Numbered from the stretch's first letter, positions 58,601 through 61,440 are shown. The stretch: DNA of 64,000 bases from Cydia pomonella (GCF_033807575.1 NC_084721.1:6138001-6202000), one strand, 5' to 3'. The notes: generated from the letters alone by a model not told the origin. Program-made: numbers and translations.

Positions 58601-59248
58601 CAAGAATCAAAACAAAAAATTTCCGACCACCTATCCATACATAATAAAGGAACATGTCAGTCAGCATAGTTCTCACGCGGATTTACTTAATTTTTATTCA
58701 CAAGATCTATTTGTAATAGTAAATGTATATCCGCAGCCTGGGCCCCTCGCTGGGCGCGGTGCTGGCGGAGCTGGCGCGGCACACGTCGGCGCCGGACCCG
58801 GTGCCGGCCGCCATCCGCGCCGCGCTGGCCGACTTCCGCCGCACGCACCAGGACGACTGGCCGCGCCACCGCGACCAGCTCACGCAGGTAACGAGGCCAC
58901 AATACACTCTATTGGCTGCTTTCACTGAGCCTAGAATTAGAGGAGACATCTGAGAATCAACCGATAGCATTGTAATCCATATCTCTTCTCCGCTTCGCTG
59001 GAATACAACCGATGCTTTCGATTGATACCCTCACGCCTCTTCTCACCTCCGCCTCGGTGCGATCAACAACATTCAAAAGATTTTACCAGAACATTTTATT
59101 ATCATTACAAGTCATTGAGATCATGTACAGTTATTAAATTAAATACATAAAATCCAGACCACCAACAGAACTCATCAAATGTTTCATGTTACAGGAGGAA
59201 CTAGACCTGCTAGCCGACCTCACGTCCCCGCCCTCATACTGCGCCTAG
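10681..59248 (+). CDS. PSME4: Proteasome activator complex subunit 4 (PA200/Blm10), complete
   Basis: Large HEAT-repeat protein that caps the 20S proteasome and opens its gate. Exons: 10681-10910, 14493-14633, 15401-15517, 18545-18589, 19865-20075, 21609-21762, 25169-25346, 25723-26994, 27550-27702, 28275-28449, 28713-28855, 30223-30355, 31461-31596, 38673-38799, 39448-39693, 40952-41196, 43099-43229, 44128-44316, 45807-46002, 47341-47537, 48861-48979, 49126-49247, 49555-49697, 50007-50172, 52636-52864, 53845-53986, 56662-56831, 58737-58887, 59195-59248. They sum to 5,715 nt in one frame, 1,904 residues against about 1,843 in human. Recognisable blocks: KYLRIYGLKFGKEDH (exon 2), VDWSPYVPKMFTR (6), LRPAIVVPPLLER (8), GKDKFSGVRFSMFK (18), RHAGVLGL (27), ADFRRTHQDDW (28). 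The ATG context is AAAATG. Exon 8 is unusually long (1,272 nt). Exons 23-24 encode an acidic/Arg-rich loop that looks longer than in vertebrates. The last residues are SYCA, not YYA. Many exons are followed by partial duplicates; exon 27 could instead extend in frame to 58580. Introns are full of transposons. Confidence 0.93.
10911..13080 (+). other. PSME4 intron 1, left part
   Basis: AT-rich intron sequence. Short open frames here (around 11185-11430, 12138-12380 and 12514-12741) have no recognisable domain or coding-like composition, and I regard them as chance. I see no distinct repeat besides A/T runs. Confidence 0.5.
13085..13300 (+). pseudogene. Mariner-type transposase remnant
   Basis: Positions 13108-13240 read HIKLAGTLGDSAPPISTVAC, then GYKEFNLGRTSTKDDHHKDHP. 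This is the N-terminal helix-turn-helix and linker region of mariner (irritans-like) transposases, usually GDSAPSYATV...W..EFKRGRTSTEDDPRPGRP. The W and the final PGRP are damaged and the catalytic DD(34)D domain is not readable downstream, so this is a dead fragment in PSME4 intron 1. Confidence 0.65.
13600..13760 (-). mobile_element. LINE/SINE 3' tail, minus orientation
   Basis: Contains 'aaactttattgcaca', 'cgaacttaatgccatgaggc' and 'attctctaccagtcaacc'. This is the reverse complement of the tails at about 42615-42740 and 46485-46585. It is followed by an AT microsatellite-like stretch (about 13840-13880). Confidence 0.6.
14104..14440 (-). mobile_element. tRNA-derived SINE (family B) with nested LINE tail
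   Basis: The left part ('tttgccacggctcatg', 'cccaagaattgacgaagg', 'tttttacgaaagcaactgcc') matches 43733-44027. At 14261-14347 a segment 'ttgcaggtgtccatgggcgg' through 'ctctaccataaaaaaaa' interrupts it; the same segment recurs at 29180-29276 and looks like a separate LINE 3' end. The tRNA-like head resumes near 14350-14440. It ends about 50 bp before PSME4 exon 2. Confidence 0.6.
15518..18544 (+). other. PSME4 intron 3
   Basis: A 3-kb intron. It contains a family M3 palindrome at 15711-15817 (see separate entry), a dispersed-repeat-like block at about 16689-16760 ('cggttccgtaccagaaaggt' and 'gtccgtccgtccg'), and GC-richer patches at 16918-16985, 17205-17260 and 18040-18115 sharing GGTGCGTCC(A)GA and its complement, probably ends of another inverted-repeat element. 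Near 18176-18210 is a GAGAGTGAGTGA simple repeat. I recognise no coding sequence. Confidence 0.45.
15711..15817. mobile_element. Palindromic MITE family M3, copy 1
   Basis: The ends 'tataaatcgtgtcattcacg' and 'gaatgacacggactata' are inverted repeats, with 'aggttagatttgacaaatct' inside. Copies in the other orientation are at 22544-22650 and 61081-61186. Confidence 0.72.
18941..19202 (-). mobile_element. tRNA-derived SINE (family A), near full length
   Basis: Left AAATAAATATTATAGGACAT tail, body with 'tgactaagtcccacagtaag', right tRNA-like head ('aggatttgaacccgggacc' and 'cctactaggccagatcgg'). It lies in PSME4 intron 4. Confidence 0.82.
19961..20575 (+). repeat. Tandem partial duplications of PSME4 exon 5 (3' part plus donor)
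   Basis: The 3' part of exon 5 (from 'tgggttcctaccggtggg') plus its donor 'tcggtgagtaaagtag' and about 75 bp of intron recur with unit starts at 19961, 20155, 20355 and 20550, a period of 194-200 bp. The first unit is the real exon end. Units 2 and 3 are long and similar to it; unit 4 stops after about 20 bp of similarity. Copies keep the donor (unit 3 has 'tcgttgagt', losing the GT-adjacent G) but none has the exon's acceptor. Confidence 0.9.
21630..22200 (+). repeat. 143-bp tandem array from PSME4 exon 6 (four units)
   Basis: The string 'gactggagcccctacgtg' occurs at 21660, 21803, 21946 and 22089, exactly 143 bp apart. Unit 1 is the true exon 6 end with its donor ('ctcggtaagttgg'). Units 2-4 each repeat about 110 bp of exon, the donor, and about 30 bp of intron. 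Unit 4 is closer to unit 1 in places (GTGCCA rather than GTGTCC; CCCGTCAAC) and has lost two bases before its donor. Reading past unit 1 meets a stop soon after the donor, so only unit 1 codes. Confidence 0.92.
22544..22650. mobile_element. Palindromic MITE family M3, copy 2
   Basis: Begins 'tatagttcgtgtcatccacg' and ends 'gaatggcacgatctata', with 'gcagatttgtcaaatctaac' inside. It is the inverted counterpart of 15711-15817. Confidence 0.75.
22651..25168 (+). other. PSME4 intron 6, remaining part
   Basis: Contains an imperfect palindrome at about 22870-23010 (GC-rich ends around 'ggcggtagcacggtcgca' and its degenerate complement), the family M2 palindrome 23766-23918 and a truncated family A SINE tail 23961-24026. 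The rest is AT-rich with no recognisable gene. Confidence 0.5.
23766..23918. mobile_element. Palindromic MITE family M2, copy 1
   Basis: Ends 'accccctt' + 'attcataaacgtctac' and the complementary 'gtttatgaataaggggg'. Inner arms 'gccgctaataatcgtttgtc' pair with 'gacaaacgattattagcggc'. A sister copy is at 29413-29556. It looks like a TA-flanked terminal-inverted-repeat element. Confidence 0.8.
27195..27333. mobile_element. Palindromic MITE family M1, copy 3
   Basis: Ends 'tacggtcccgactgaaaata' and 'tattttcagacgtgactgta', bounded by TA, with a core shared with 2637-2772. It lies in PSME4 intron 8. Confidence 0.75.
27783..28142. repeat. Long imperfect foldback (about 360 bp)
   Basis: Arms pair 'gagtggggaagtaggtta' with 'taacctacttccccactc', 'gcaccgcgcgcggcttg' with 'caaaccgcgcgcggtgc', 'gtgtgcgccatagtatct' with 'agatactatggcgcacac', and outer 'cacacgtgacac' blocks. 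The GC-rich arms contrast with the intron. This is a likely foldback DNA transposon in PSME4 intron 9; I see no further copy in the window. Confidence 0.7.
29040..29405 (+). repeat. Dispersed repeat with a GC-rich exon-like end, copy 1
   Basis: Two parts match the reverse complement of 54350-54610: the left ('cccatagactacgaagaccg' and 'ttagtctccataggcta') and the right (29293-29400, 'tgggcctcatgacttacgag'). Between them, 29180-29276 is a nested LINE tail ending in poly-A. The GC-rich right end reads KNKYLGLMTYEKVSLTSR and ends near a GTAAG, which mimics an exon. The presence of a second copy and phase conflict with exons 11-12 argue against that. Confidence 0.6.
29413..29556. mobile_element. 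Palindromic MITE family M2, copy 2
   Basis: Ends 'taccccctt' + 'attcataaacgtg' and complement; inner arms 'gccgctaatcatcgtttgtc' and complement. It follows immediately after the repeat 29040-29405 in PSME4 intron 11. Confidence 0.8.
29778..29910. repeat. 133-bp imperfect palindrome
   Basis: Arms 'ctatacttgccgcatagcta' and 'cttagttttgcgacaagtatag', then 'actgg/cgac' and 'ataatgctatctctt' with the degenerate complement 'cagatggcattatgacc'. Likely a MITE in PSME4 intron 11. Confidence 0.6.
31663..31965 (-). mobile_element. Family A SINE interrupted by a palindromic MITE
   Basis: The SINE body starts at the left TAAATATTATAATGACATT. It is interrupted at about 31706-31832 by a palindrome beginning 'cccacttgcaccattcca' with a central 'ggggttaaccggttaaac' arm and complementary right arm 'tggcatggtgcaagtgagcc'. 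It resumes with 'taagtcccacggtaagcc' and ends in a tRNA-like head ('gagtgggccagaccgg'). It lies just after PSME4 exon 13. Confidence 0.75.
32661..35636 (-). CDS. LINE ORF2: endonuclease and reverse transcriptase
   Basis: The open frame spans up to 991 codons. N-terminal AP-endonuclease domain: FCQNVCGISNKKEEL at the start (catalytic Asn region), ITEHF, then CGDFNINLLE, and SCLDNILTN with DHNGI and DGHAG near the end. Reverse transcriptase: KVLPIHKKGSKSDSKNYRPI, SLLPTLSKLLERL, LFLDLSSAFDTVDH, TRGVPQGSILGP and the active-site block AFADDTNAS. The C-terminus resembles the usual CR1 tail (ARIPQTESC, NRLPVELK, FKTKLKTYLL). There is no ATG in the 50 codons after the upstream stop; the first one (in NEMTHY) lies inside the endonuclease domain, after the catalytic Asn region. 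Translation therefore probably starts at a non-AUG codon or by coupling to ORF1, whose stop at 35611 lies inside the start of this frame. Confidence 0.88.
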   Translation of the reverse strand, partial: KNFFVPKNSVSNFSTIGTHCNNNNIESSCVKLGIFCQNVCGISNKKEELELYLHNLNEMTHYVCITEHFLNAISAPLFSLTEFNMASFNVRSKKKREGSLILGHIRTKFEELVICKKMYRDEYFEVCGVRDCNTNLNIICCYRNPTAADFDLFMDQLEGLLEHFFSKKCIICGDFNINLLESNKRTTDFIALLTSYNFRYLVSQTTYIRNETQSCLDNILTNLPENCVAPPLVDHNGIADGHAGLLCSVFADEINKPTNNNKYICKEIRKISNIGKKTFRERIIAEHWIGIGLNTFIQKFNKLFTECFPKKKIKVYEKNYTQLIWITKGIRVSSKMKRLLTTNTNSISESIACYRKKYLNIYKRVIRTAKRLSVQTTIDKAKNSSKEIWKVVQKHRNKFTQHSKEIQMLKIEQDDGTTKIVNNPKNMCDILLEQFTNSYSMSNQADEAIRLLQCHVTRIQDDIIFDKVNPAEVSYIVKKLKSKTSSGYDEIPIAVIKENIDILAEPLTYFFNECFMASTFPDQLKIAKVLPIHKKGSKSDSKNYRPISLLPTLSKLLERLMKDRLMKHLFLHKILNERQYGYQKSKGTSDAITTLIGDIVGQLNQRRKVAGLFLDLSSAFDTVDHNILLAKLEHYGIRDGTLSLFQSYLNNRKQFIQIKKTSDNEERVHSSSMAKLTRGVPQGSILGPIFFIIFINDLDTFITNNLPCTQLVAFADDTNASISAESTSILNDRVNETLKHFNAWFSVNNLLLNCKKTNVLFFRSTARNKEVLTIFSNGTAIHQVESVKFLGVNIDDNLNWKNELLAIANSISSACYALRSLRDEAKLSQLKIVYYALIESRLRYSIKFWGNSYKYNIHAAFVAQKRAIRTIARIPQTESCKSYFLEYEILTVPSLYILVVLTDLIKSIFNIETPEDRELRLATRRKDLPQTITAKLKVVKHSASYQAIVLFNRLPVELKMIVNVNRFKTKLKTYLLSKCFYTVEEFCQPTN
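35611..37374 (-). CDS. LINE ORF1: PHD finger, coiled coil, esterase-like domain
   Basis: 587 codons. Residues 36-85 hold a PHD-type zinc finger, CALCKNLLEDTHYITCHDCD followed by HYDLDC and WTCIAC (Cys4-His-Cys3 spacing). About 155-205 and 240-275 look coiled-coil (charged heptads such as LRLQVKKLKVEKL). About 300-465 resemble an SGNH-type hydrolase, with VMLIGEQDF where GxND is usual and a late KHGTLNNNG that could supply the catalytic His. The C-terminal 100 residues are polar and low-complexity. The role is presumably RNA binding and RNP assembly. The domain calls are by eye; the esterase assignment is the least certain. Confidence 0.78.
   Translation of the reverse strand: MARVRILQTTLSVFVYFLFFQYIYSLRSLTAKMLSYCALCKNLLEDTHYITCHDCDKHYDLDCANMEKERYDIIKSENMTWTCIACQVKTREGSPESPGTSDNVTRRRKPKLSKCCEDLSLSFTDDTINNFNIINSTVMDQSLPNLGSQTNNYVIEELRLQVKKLKVEKLSADDEISKLVNENSSLEKEIQNLRHKNDIYKSLIDGGASFSPTNTPQRKTSMKRVSSSPKTPRESTEIALLNNIIRDLRHQLKNATEQINLLNIEIQNLRTKISCKEPDVVPVSKTTKKLWKRGKMCILSENGKNKVAQIANEVFSNDFEVCHYLTRYSGIKHMVNNLRGKVESHTKHDFCVMLIGEQDFLTSKNYKELVNNIRDTLMSMKNINFIICLPTFKCHLSASIYNWRIETFNNILYEDNETYKYAYLLDSNYNLSYDSDMFSSKHGTLNNNGMKTIINTLKNCIVELETFKKETSTSSEGGPEINDACDPNVATDRQEARPGSVNGKTSFLTENHHENTVGNIYKSSSGTKIIQGTITDYFPVVKNLSTENTMNSPIDENYPFKLPCTIDISHGNNVSDTTLKKFFRSQK
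37437..37503 (-). promoter_or_regulatory. tRNA-like (Pol III A/B box) segment in LINE 5' region
   Basis: On the minus strand, TGGCCTAGTGGC fits an A box and, about 50 bases on, GTGTTCCAATCC resembles a B box. A second B-box-like GAGTTCGTATCC follows further down at about 37363-37374. The segment could be an internal Pol III promoter or a captured SINE/tRNA head. Confidence 0.4.
39216..39410. repeat. Truncated copy of the 6325-6790 inverted-repeat element
   Basis: Shares 'ggccacagtaaattgcc', 'acgccatttaactttgatcc', 'ttattctttcactgataag' and 'tctaacagatcaaaggcc' with 6325-6790. It lies just before PSME4 exon 15, followed by the T-rich tract of that exon's acceptor. Confidence 0.55.
39694..40951 (+). 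other. PSME4 intron 15
   Basis: AT-rich. A GC-rich island at about 40215-40310 reads LSIAIQRGNAASVMGTFAPG in one frame followed by a G run; I suspect the end of a retroelement but cannot name it. At about 40640-40870 there are A/T-rich inverted-looking segments ('ctaaactacggttata', 'aacacggttttgtaac'). I see no other feature. Confidence 0.4.
41498..41619. mobile_element. Palindromic MITE inside decayed exon 16 copy
   Basis: Arms 'ttagggtacctttcgaccag' and complement, then 'agatgtgctatgctatg' and 'catagcacatct', then 'ttcatacatttgaaacg' and complement, meeting at an 'agctgcagct' centre. About 120 bp. Confidence 0.75.
41782..42325 (-). mobile_element. Non-LTR retroelement 3' fragment inside exon 16 copy
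   Basis: Begins with poly-T (poly-A on its own strand) and contains 'ttagtcgccttttacgacac' and 'cacgggacgtgatggggtgg', a block common in lepidopteran LINE copies. It is flanked by near-identical 13-base direct repeats, GAGAACGAGGCAG at the left and GAGAAAGAGGCAG at the right, which fit a target duplication with one later change. No intact protein-coding part is readable. Confidence 0.7.
42615..42740 (+). mobile_element. LINE/SINE 3' tail, plus orientation
   Basis: 'ggttgcctggtagagaatgc', 'tggcattaagtccgcctg' and 'atgtgcaataaagtttaaa', ending in AAATAAATA. The same tail is at 46485-46585 and, inverted, at 13600-13760. Confidence 0.65.
43404..43515. repeat. 112-bp palindrome
   Basis: 'agggcttaccgcgaaccacg' with 'ttcgacgtgttgcctc' pairs with 'gaggcaacacgtcgaacgtg' and 'gttcgcggtaggccct', around a short AT-rich loop. 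Probable MITE in PSME4 intron 17. Confidence 0.75.
43733..44027 (-). mobile_element. tRNA-derived SINE (family B)
   Basis: The right end is a clear reversed tRNA-like head: 'gagccgggtttgaacccgcg' (B box) and 'ctcttaccgctagagtcaac' (A box), with 'attgcaagtcg' where an anticodon arm would be. The body shares 'tttgccacggctcatgggag' with 14104-14440. It is the best copy of this family in the window. Confidence 0.75.
44392..44482 (+). repeat. Decayed duplicate of PSME4 exon 18 3' part
   Basis: 'gacgacgtgaacgtggagaa', 'actagtgttc' and 'ggataagttcaatgtgg' mirror exon 18 at 44220-44300 (GACGACAACGTGGAGAAGCT, then GACAAGTTCAGTGGAGTG), and a donor-like 'gtggttagt' follows. About 75 bp separate it from the true exon end. 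It has lost frame and is non-coding. Confidence 0.65.
44487..44590 (-). mobile_element. LINE 3' tail, minus orientation
   Basis: 'actacgtcggtggcaaacaa', 'cgcctgatggtaagcagtct' and 'ctccaactccagagg': the reverse complement of the 3' end at 55430-55520. It sits directly behind the decayed exon 18 copy. Confidence 0.65.
45111..45370 (+). mobile_element. tRNA-derived SINE (family A), full length, plus orientation
   Basis: Head 'gaccggtttggcctagtggg' (A box) and 'tctcgggttcaaatcctgg' (B box), body with 'tgagcatggatatttgttcc' and 'actgtgggacttagtcaatt', and a TTATTTATTTA-type tail. Best reference copy for this family in the window. Confidence 0.85.
46485..46585 (+). mobile_element. LINE/SINE 3' tail, plus orientation
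   Basis: 'gttgactggtagagaatgcc', 'aaggcattaagtccgcc' and 'gtattgtgcaataaagatta', followed by AAATAAATAAATAA. PSME4 intron 19. Confidence 0.65.
46590..47340 (+). other. PSME4 intron 19, right part
   Basis: Mixed-composition intron with a GC-richer patch at about 46780-47060. Short open frames here share no recognisable domain. It ends with the acceptor of exon 20 ('tcactttccag'). Confidence 0.4.
47341..48052 (+). repeat. 216-bp tandem array covering PSME4 exon 20
   Basis: 'ccatggaggactggggcacg' recurs at 47365, 47581, 47797 and 48013, exactly 216 bp apart. Unit 1 is the true exon 20 (47341-47537) with donor 'gcaggtatgagcg'. Units 2 and 3 repeat almost the whole exon and donor; unit 4 stops after about 50 bp. 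Units 2-4 begin 'gtctcacctccgtcatcccg' where unit 1 has GTCTAACCGCCGTGATCCCG, and units 3 and 4 differ from each other by a base near 'cggaYacc'. Reading through a donor gives an in-frame TGA, so extra units cannot code by retention. The GC-rich units also generate long spurious frames in other frames on both strands. Confidence 0.93.
48452..48577. repeat. Palindromic element, family M5, copy 1
   Basis: 'tattgtatacaacagtgata' pairs with 'tatcacgattgtataaaata'; 'ttcaatcttgtacctta' has a complement near the other side. The inverted counterpart is 54150-54284. PSME4 intron 20. Confidence 0.6.
50173..50450 (+). repeat. Degenerate duplicates of PSME4 exon 24
   Basis: Copy 2 (about 50198-50352) retains 'gaccaggagaat', 'agagaacgccataggcg', 'ctgcgactcggcggcgacaa' and ends 'cttttttacag', matching exon 24 (50007-50172). 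Copy 3 (about 50390-50446) retains only the first 55 bp ('aacgccaaggagccagg', 'agaggacgctagagcgactc'). The unit is about 200 bp. Unlike the other arrays, these copies include the acceptor side ('ttcacagg', 'ttaacagg'). Copy 2 carries frame-breaking differences. Confidence 0.8.
50475..50650 (-). mobile_element. LINE fragments (ORF1-type tail and RTE-type 3' end)
   Basis: 'tttatttcagaccacttgtg' and 'agataaataccttaaaac' match 1165-1210, and another part of the same repeat reappears at 52200-52312 ('tgcgatgcagcaagcaaccc', 'gtcagggagc'). From about 50532, 'cgttccactgctgggcacag' and 'ccccacgctagcccaatgcg' look like an RTE 3' end. Confidence 0.5.
51022..51722 (-). mobile_element. RTE retrotransposon copy with 5' inversion (twin priming)
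   Basis: The outer boundaries are identical 13-base direct repeats ATAATTAGTAGAT (51022-51034 and 51710-51722). Inside the left repeat is poly-T. From 51547 back to 51047 the minus strand encodes the RTE RT C-terminal region: RRFWSMKELMKGKLP, LPILTYGAQTWSLTEAQ, WDWAGHVCRM, RGRGRPRKRWRDD. From about 51553 to 51709 the plus strand encodes the part immediately upstream in the protein: EVGLTMNQSKTQLMTN, then YVDEYTYLGQIVSFTDRQDK. The two halves are thus head-to-head, joined near 51550. The copy is truncated, inverted and dead. PSME4 intron 24. Confidence 0.85.
52903..53485 (+). repeat. Decaying tandem duplicates of PSME4 exon 25 (units 2-5)
   Basis: The true exon 25 (52636-52864) contains 'ctccgtgccccacgacgag'. 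Related starts are at 52905, 53074, 53237 and 53409, spaced 163-172 bp. Unit 2 keeps most of the exon with an in-frame TAG ('actatatagactg') and the donor 'gggaggtaac'. Unit 3 is badly eroded. Unit 4 is open across its coding part and keeps the donor ('gaaaggtaac'). Unit 5 is eroded. None has a credible acceptor. Confidence 0.88.
54150..54284. repeat. Palindromic element, family M5, copy 2
   Basis: 'attttatacaatcgtgatat' and 'atcactattgtatacaatac' form the ends; 'gagcttttcagtcgagtacc' pairs with 'ggtacgagattgaaaagctt'. Inverted relative to 48452-48577. Confidence 0.65.
54350..54610 (-). repeat. Dispersed repeat with GC-rich exon-like end, copy 2
   Basis: Reverse-complement counterpart of 29040-29405, lacking the nested LINE tail. 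Shared blocks include 'tcatgaggccctggtacttg', 'tatggagactaacaagcaac', 'tttcgtagtctatgg' and 'gtgtcacatgtgcg'. PSME4 intron 26. Confidence 0.6.
54640..54860. repeat. Inverted-repeat element around TACATATGGCC
   Basis: 'attatgatacaagtgcgaaa' pairs with 'attcgcacatgtatcgtaca'; 'cacgaccgaagggagtg' lies near the centre. A second inverted pair, 'ttacagtacatatggccc' and 'gccccatatgtactgtaa', closes the right side. Looks like two abutting palindromes. Confidence 0.5.
55270..55520 (+). mobile_element. LINE 3' end with C-terminal coding remnant
   Basis: Plus-strand reading near 55303-55418 gives FLPRTFRLWNELPAEVFPR, then GFFKKGVYRFLKDR and a stop. This is the usual C-terminal motif of a lepidopteran non-LTR retrotransposon (RTSRLWNQLP...FKKKVNRFL type). 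The 3' UTR 'gagttgcaggcgtccatagg' to 'taccgacgtggtataaaaaa' follows. It identifies the shorter tails at 4048-4140 and 44487-44590. Confidence 0.72.
55788..56030 (+). pseudogene. Tyrosine-recombinase-like (core-binding domain) remnant
   Basis: An ATG at 55788 opens MSSDETTDEEIIIDCTSPEL then RAEAELAIRYW and soon stops. In shifted frames the sequence continues YDNFINWKTKK and NAHSFSEHVFLPYFKELAET, KKSSTLW. I recognise this from an insect family with an integrase SAM-like core-binding domain (Crypton-like). The catalytic domain is absent and there is at least one internal deletion and one frameshift (A-run near 55927). The name is tentative. Confidence 0.45.
56686..58594 (+). repeat. 12 x 159-bp in-frame tandem array containing PSME4 exon 27
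   Basis: Units start 'ctaacgggcctgatgcactg' at 56686, 56845, 57004 and every 159 bp to 58435. Each holds the last 146 bp of exon 27, the donor 'tacaggtacatatata' and a few intron bases. Unit 1 has CTCTCCCGC (Ser); units 2-12 have CTCACCCGC (Thr) and otherwise look identical in every line compared. Because 159 is 3 x 53 and the short intron piece is open (RYIYI), the exon frame runs through all twelve units: 53 residues each, LTGLMHCGALPDEERTLRAL through RHAGVLGL to SRPYRYIYI. The frame ends at a stop shortly after unit 12. Splicing at unit 1 (56832) or at unit 12 (58581) joins exon 28 in the same phase. Confidence 0.95.
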
Positions 59249-60972
59249 CATTCGACCGACTCGTGGACCGACGGGTCCAGCCACTCGTCGAACATTTATG
59301 CGGCCGACGGAGGATGAAAATTTCGCACGACTCCCCTATCAATATAGAACATCAACGTCACGCTCGAAATGTAACCGACACGTATGTGTGTTACACTCAG
59401 AACTTTGATAACAGCCCAGCCCACGTAGCCGACGTGCCAATCGTTAACGCTTAGCGAACGAAACACAACTGTCACTATCACACTAATATGCGCTACGTTA
59501 CGGAACGTTAACGATTGGTACGTTAGCTACGGGAAGGTGATTCCCACAAAAACATAATAGCGTTTCAACATCGTATGTATCTTTTCTCCTAACTCTAAAG
59601 TTGTAAGGCATATCATGGAATATTTTTTGTTTTGTGGAATTAACACTAAGACAATTTCATTTTAAGTTCGCGCTATGCTTACTTCCGTAATAAAAGGCGT
59701 GCTACAGTATGAAAATGTAGGTGGGGTAGATTAGGAAATATCCTCTTAAGGCCCAGCCATAGAAATGAAAAATCCAAAATTTGCCAATGGAATTTGAACC
59801 TATAGTGCACGGAATACAGTTGATTTTATTTTGTTTGAAAATTACACGAAACAAAACAAATGCAACTCTGTCCTAATTGAATATGATTTAAATTTCATCG
59901 AACTGAATAAGTCCTATAGGTAGGGCCTTGGGCCTTACGAGGTTATATGGTATGGATGAACGCCGATAGCTTTCGTTCTATTTGTTAAAAATAAACTCAT
60001 TTTGTATCGTTTTTGAGTTCAATTTTTATTCGCCAAAACTAATTAATCTGCTATTAGCAAATCTAAAATTTATTAAATACTTATGCAAGATGTAATTAAT
60101 TTCTGATTGTTTTCCTATAAATTAAATTTAATAATAATGATCCTTGGTAATCAAATTATTATTATGTTATCAATGCATAAAATAACTACATTGGAAGTCA
60201 TAATTTAATGAGATGTGTGTACGATAGACATAGACATGCTCTCTTACTTTACGTAAGACATAAATAACATTACACAAACGTATCATTTTAATCGTAAAAG
60301 TTTGGTTAAGTTTAGCTCTAAAAATTAATCTGTGCCGTAGATCTTTGTAGAAAAATCAAATATAGTTTGTGAATGTTTCTCTGACAACCAACCAATATCT
60401 TACTCGTATGGTAGGGAACTTTCGACTGTGAAAAAAACATCAATAACTGAACCGCTGACGTAATACTATCTGAACAAGCCTCTATTGTCAAGGCGTTAGA
60501 GTGCGTGTTCAGATATTTTTGAGCACCTCGGCCGCTCCGATATATCTGATGGCGACTGTACAAAGACCAAGGACACTATGTATTTTTTAGCTTTAGCACA
60601 TTTTGTTCGCTGTGATGGTGTTGGTTTTGTAAGTTGGGTGGTGGATTCATTCCTTCAAGCTCAAGAGACCACATTCTACCATTAACTTTTCATTTATATT
60701 TCATACATTATGATAATTAACTATAGTGAGGCTAGGCTCTTCAATTTTATTTTTTTAACATATCAATAACAGACAAGTTTATTTTTCGTTTCTTTTTTGT
60801 TAGTGATAAAATAAATACGTTGATATTTTTGTGTTACCAATAATAATATATTTATAATCCGAAGGTTTCTTAGCCAATTTGCAATCGGGTGTTAAGATCT
60901 GTTGAGAAGTTGGGAGATTTGTAAATAATATGTATAAATATTGCATAAATGTTTATTTAGACAATAAATAAA
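59249..60972 (+). other. PSME4 3' UTR / downstream region
   Basis: AT-rich sequence after the stop. It contains an imperfect inverted repeat at about 59420-59530 ('gtgccaatcgttaacg' pairs with 'cgttaacgattggtacg'), a proximal AATAAA at 59689 and overlapping distal AATAAA signals at 60963-60972. Either could end the transcript. No coding sequence is recognisable. Confidence 0.5.
60963..60972 (+). terminator. Distal polyadenylation signals of PSME4
   Basis: Two overlapping AATAAA hexamers followed by TATATTTTGAATGGTTG and T-rich sequence. The alternative proximal signal is at 59689-59694. Confidence 0.5.
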
Positions 60973-61080
60973 ATATATTTTGAATGGTTGTTACATTGTT
61001 TTATTATTTCCAATCCGTTTCCAGAATCAAATGCCGATTGCCCACGCTTGTCGATTATATTAAACTGCTAACCGTACCCT

Positions 61081-61186
61081 TTATAGTTCGTGTCATCCAC
61101 GATGACGCGCAGATTTGTCAAATCTAACCATTAATAACATGACAGTACGAGTCAAGGCACGCGTCTTCGTGAATGACACGATATAT
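61081..61186. mobile_element. Palindromic MITE family M3, copy 3
   Basis: Nearly identical to 22544-22650: 'tatagttcgtgtcatccacg', 'gcagatttgtcaaatctaac', 'gaatgacacgatata'. Confidence 0.78.
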
Positions 61187-61198
61187 TATTGGTATTAT

Positions 61199-61320
61199 GG
61201 CAAGGTATTAAATATCTACATGGACTAAGTGCCAAAAATATGTATACACGGCCTTATTGCCCTTATGTTAAGGTAGTGTGTACATATATTTTTGGCACTG
61301 GCATATTTAATACCTTGACT
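61199..61320. mobile_element. Palindrome with M1-like core
   Basis: Ends 'gcaaggtattaaatat' and 'atatttaataccttg'; the inner part resembles 27225-27300. It may be a recombined or sister subfamily of M1. Confidence 0.6.
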
Positions 61321-61440
61321 TAGGCACCAGCCCTACCTAGAATAATTTTATTTATATAATGGGCCAAACTGTATTTCCAAAAATCACAAACTATTCTTTG
61401 ATGGACTGTTGGAAGAAAACAAACTTAAACCTGTATACGT

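Larger units (their letters stand above)
60973..61440. other. Convergent intergenic region between PSME4 and TfIIA-S
   Basis: About 470 bp between the tail ends of two convergent genes. It holds the family M3 palindrome (61081-61186) and a second palindrome (61199-61320) whose core, 'tgccaaaaatatgtatacac' to 'tgtacatatatttttggca', matches the centre of family M1 but has different ends ('aaggtattaaatat'). Confidence 0.6.

Noticed and set aside
56643..58928. 761-codon plus-strand frame of repeated Pro/Arg-rich units over the exon 27 array
   Set aside because: It is the wrong frame; the frame with PA200 homology (LTGLMHCG...RHAGVLGL) is the other one, in phase with exons 26 and 28.
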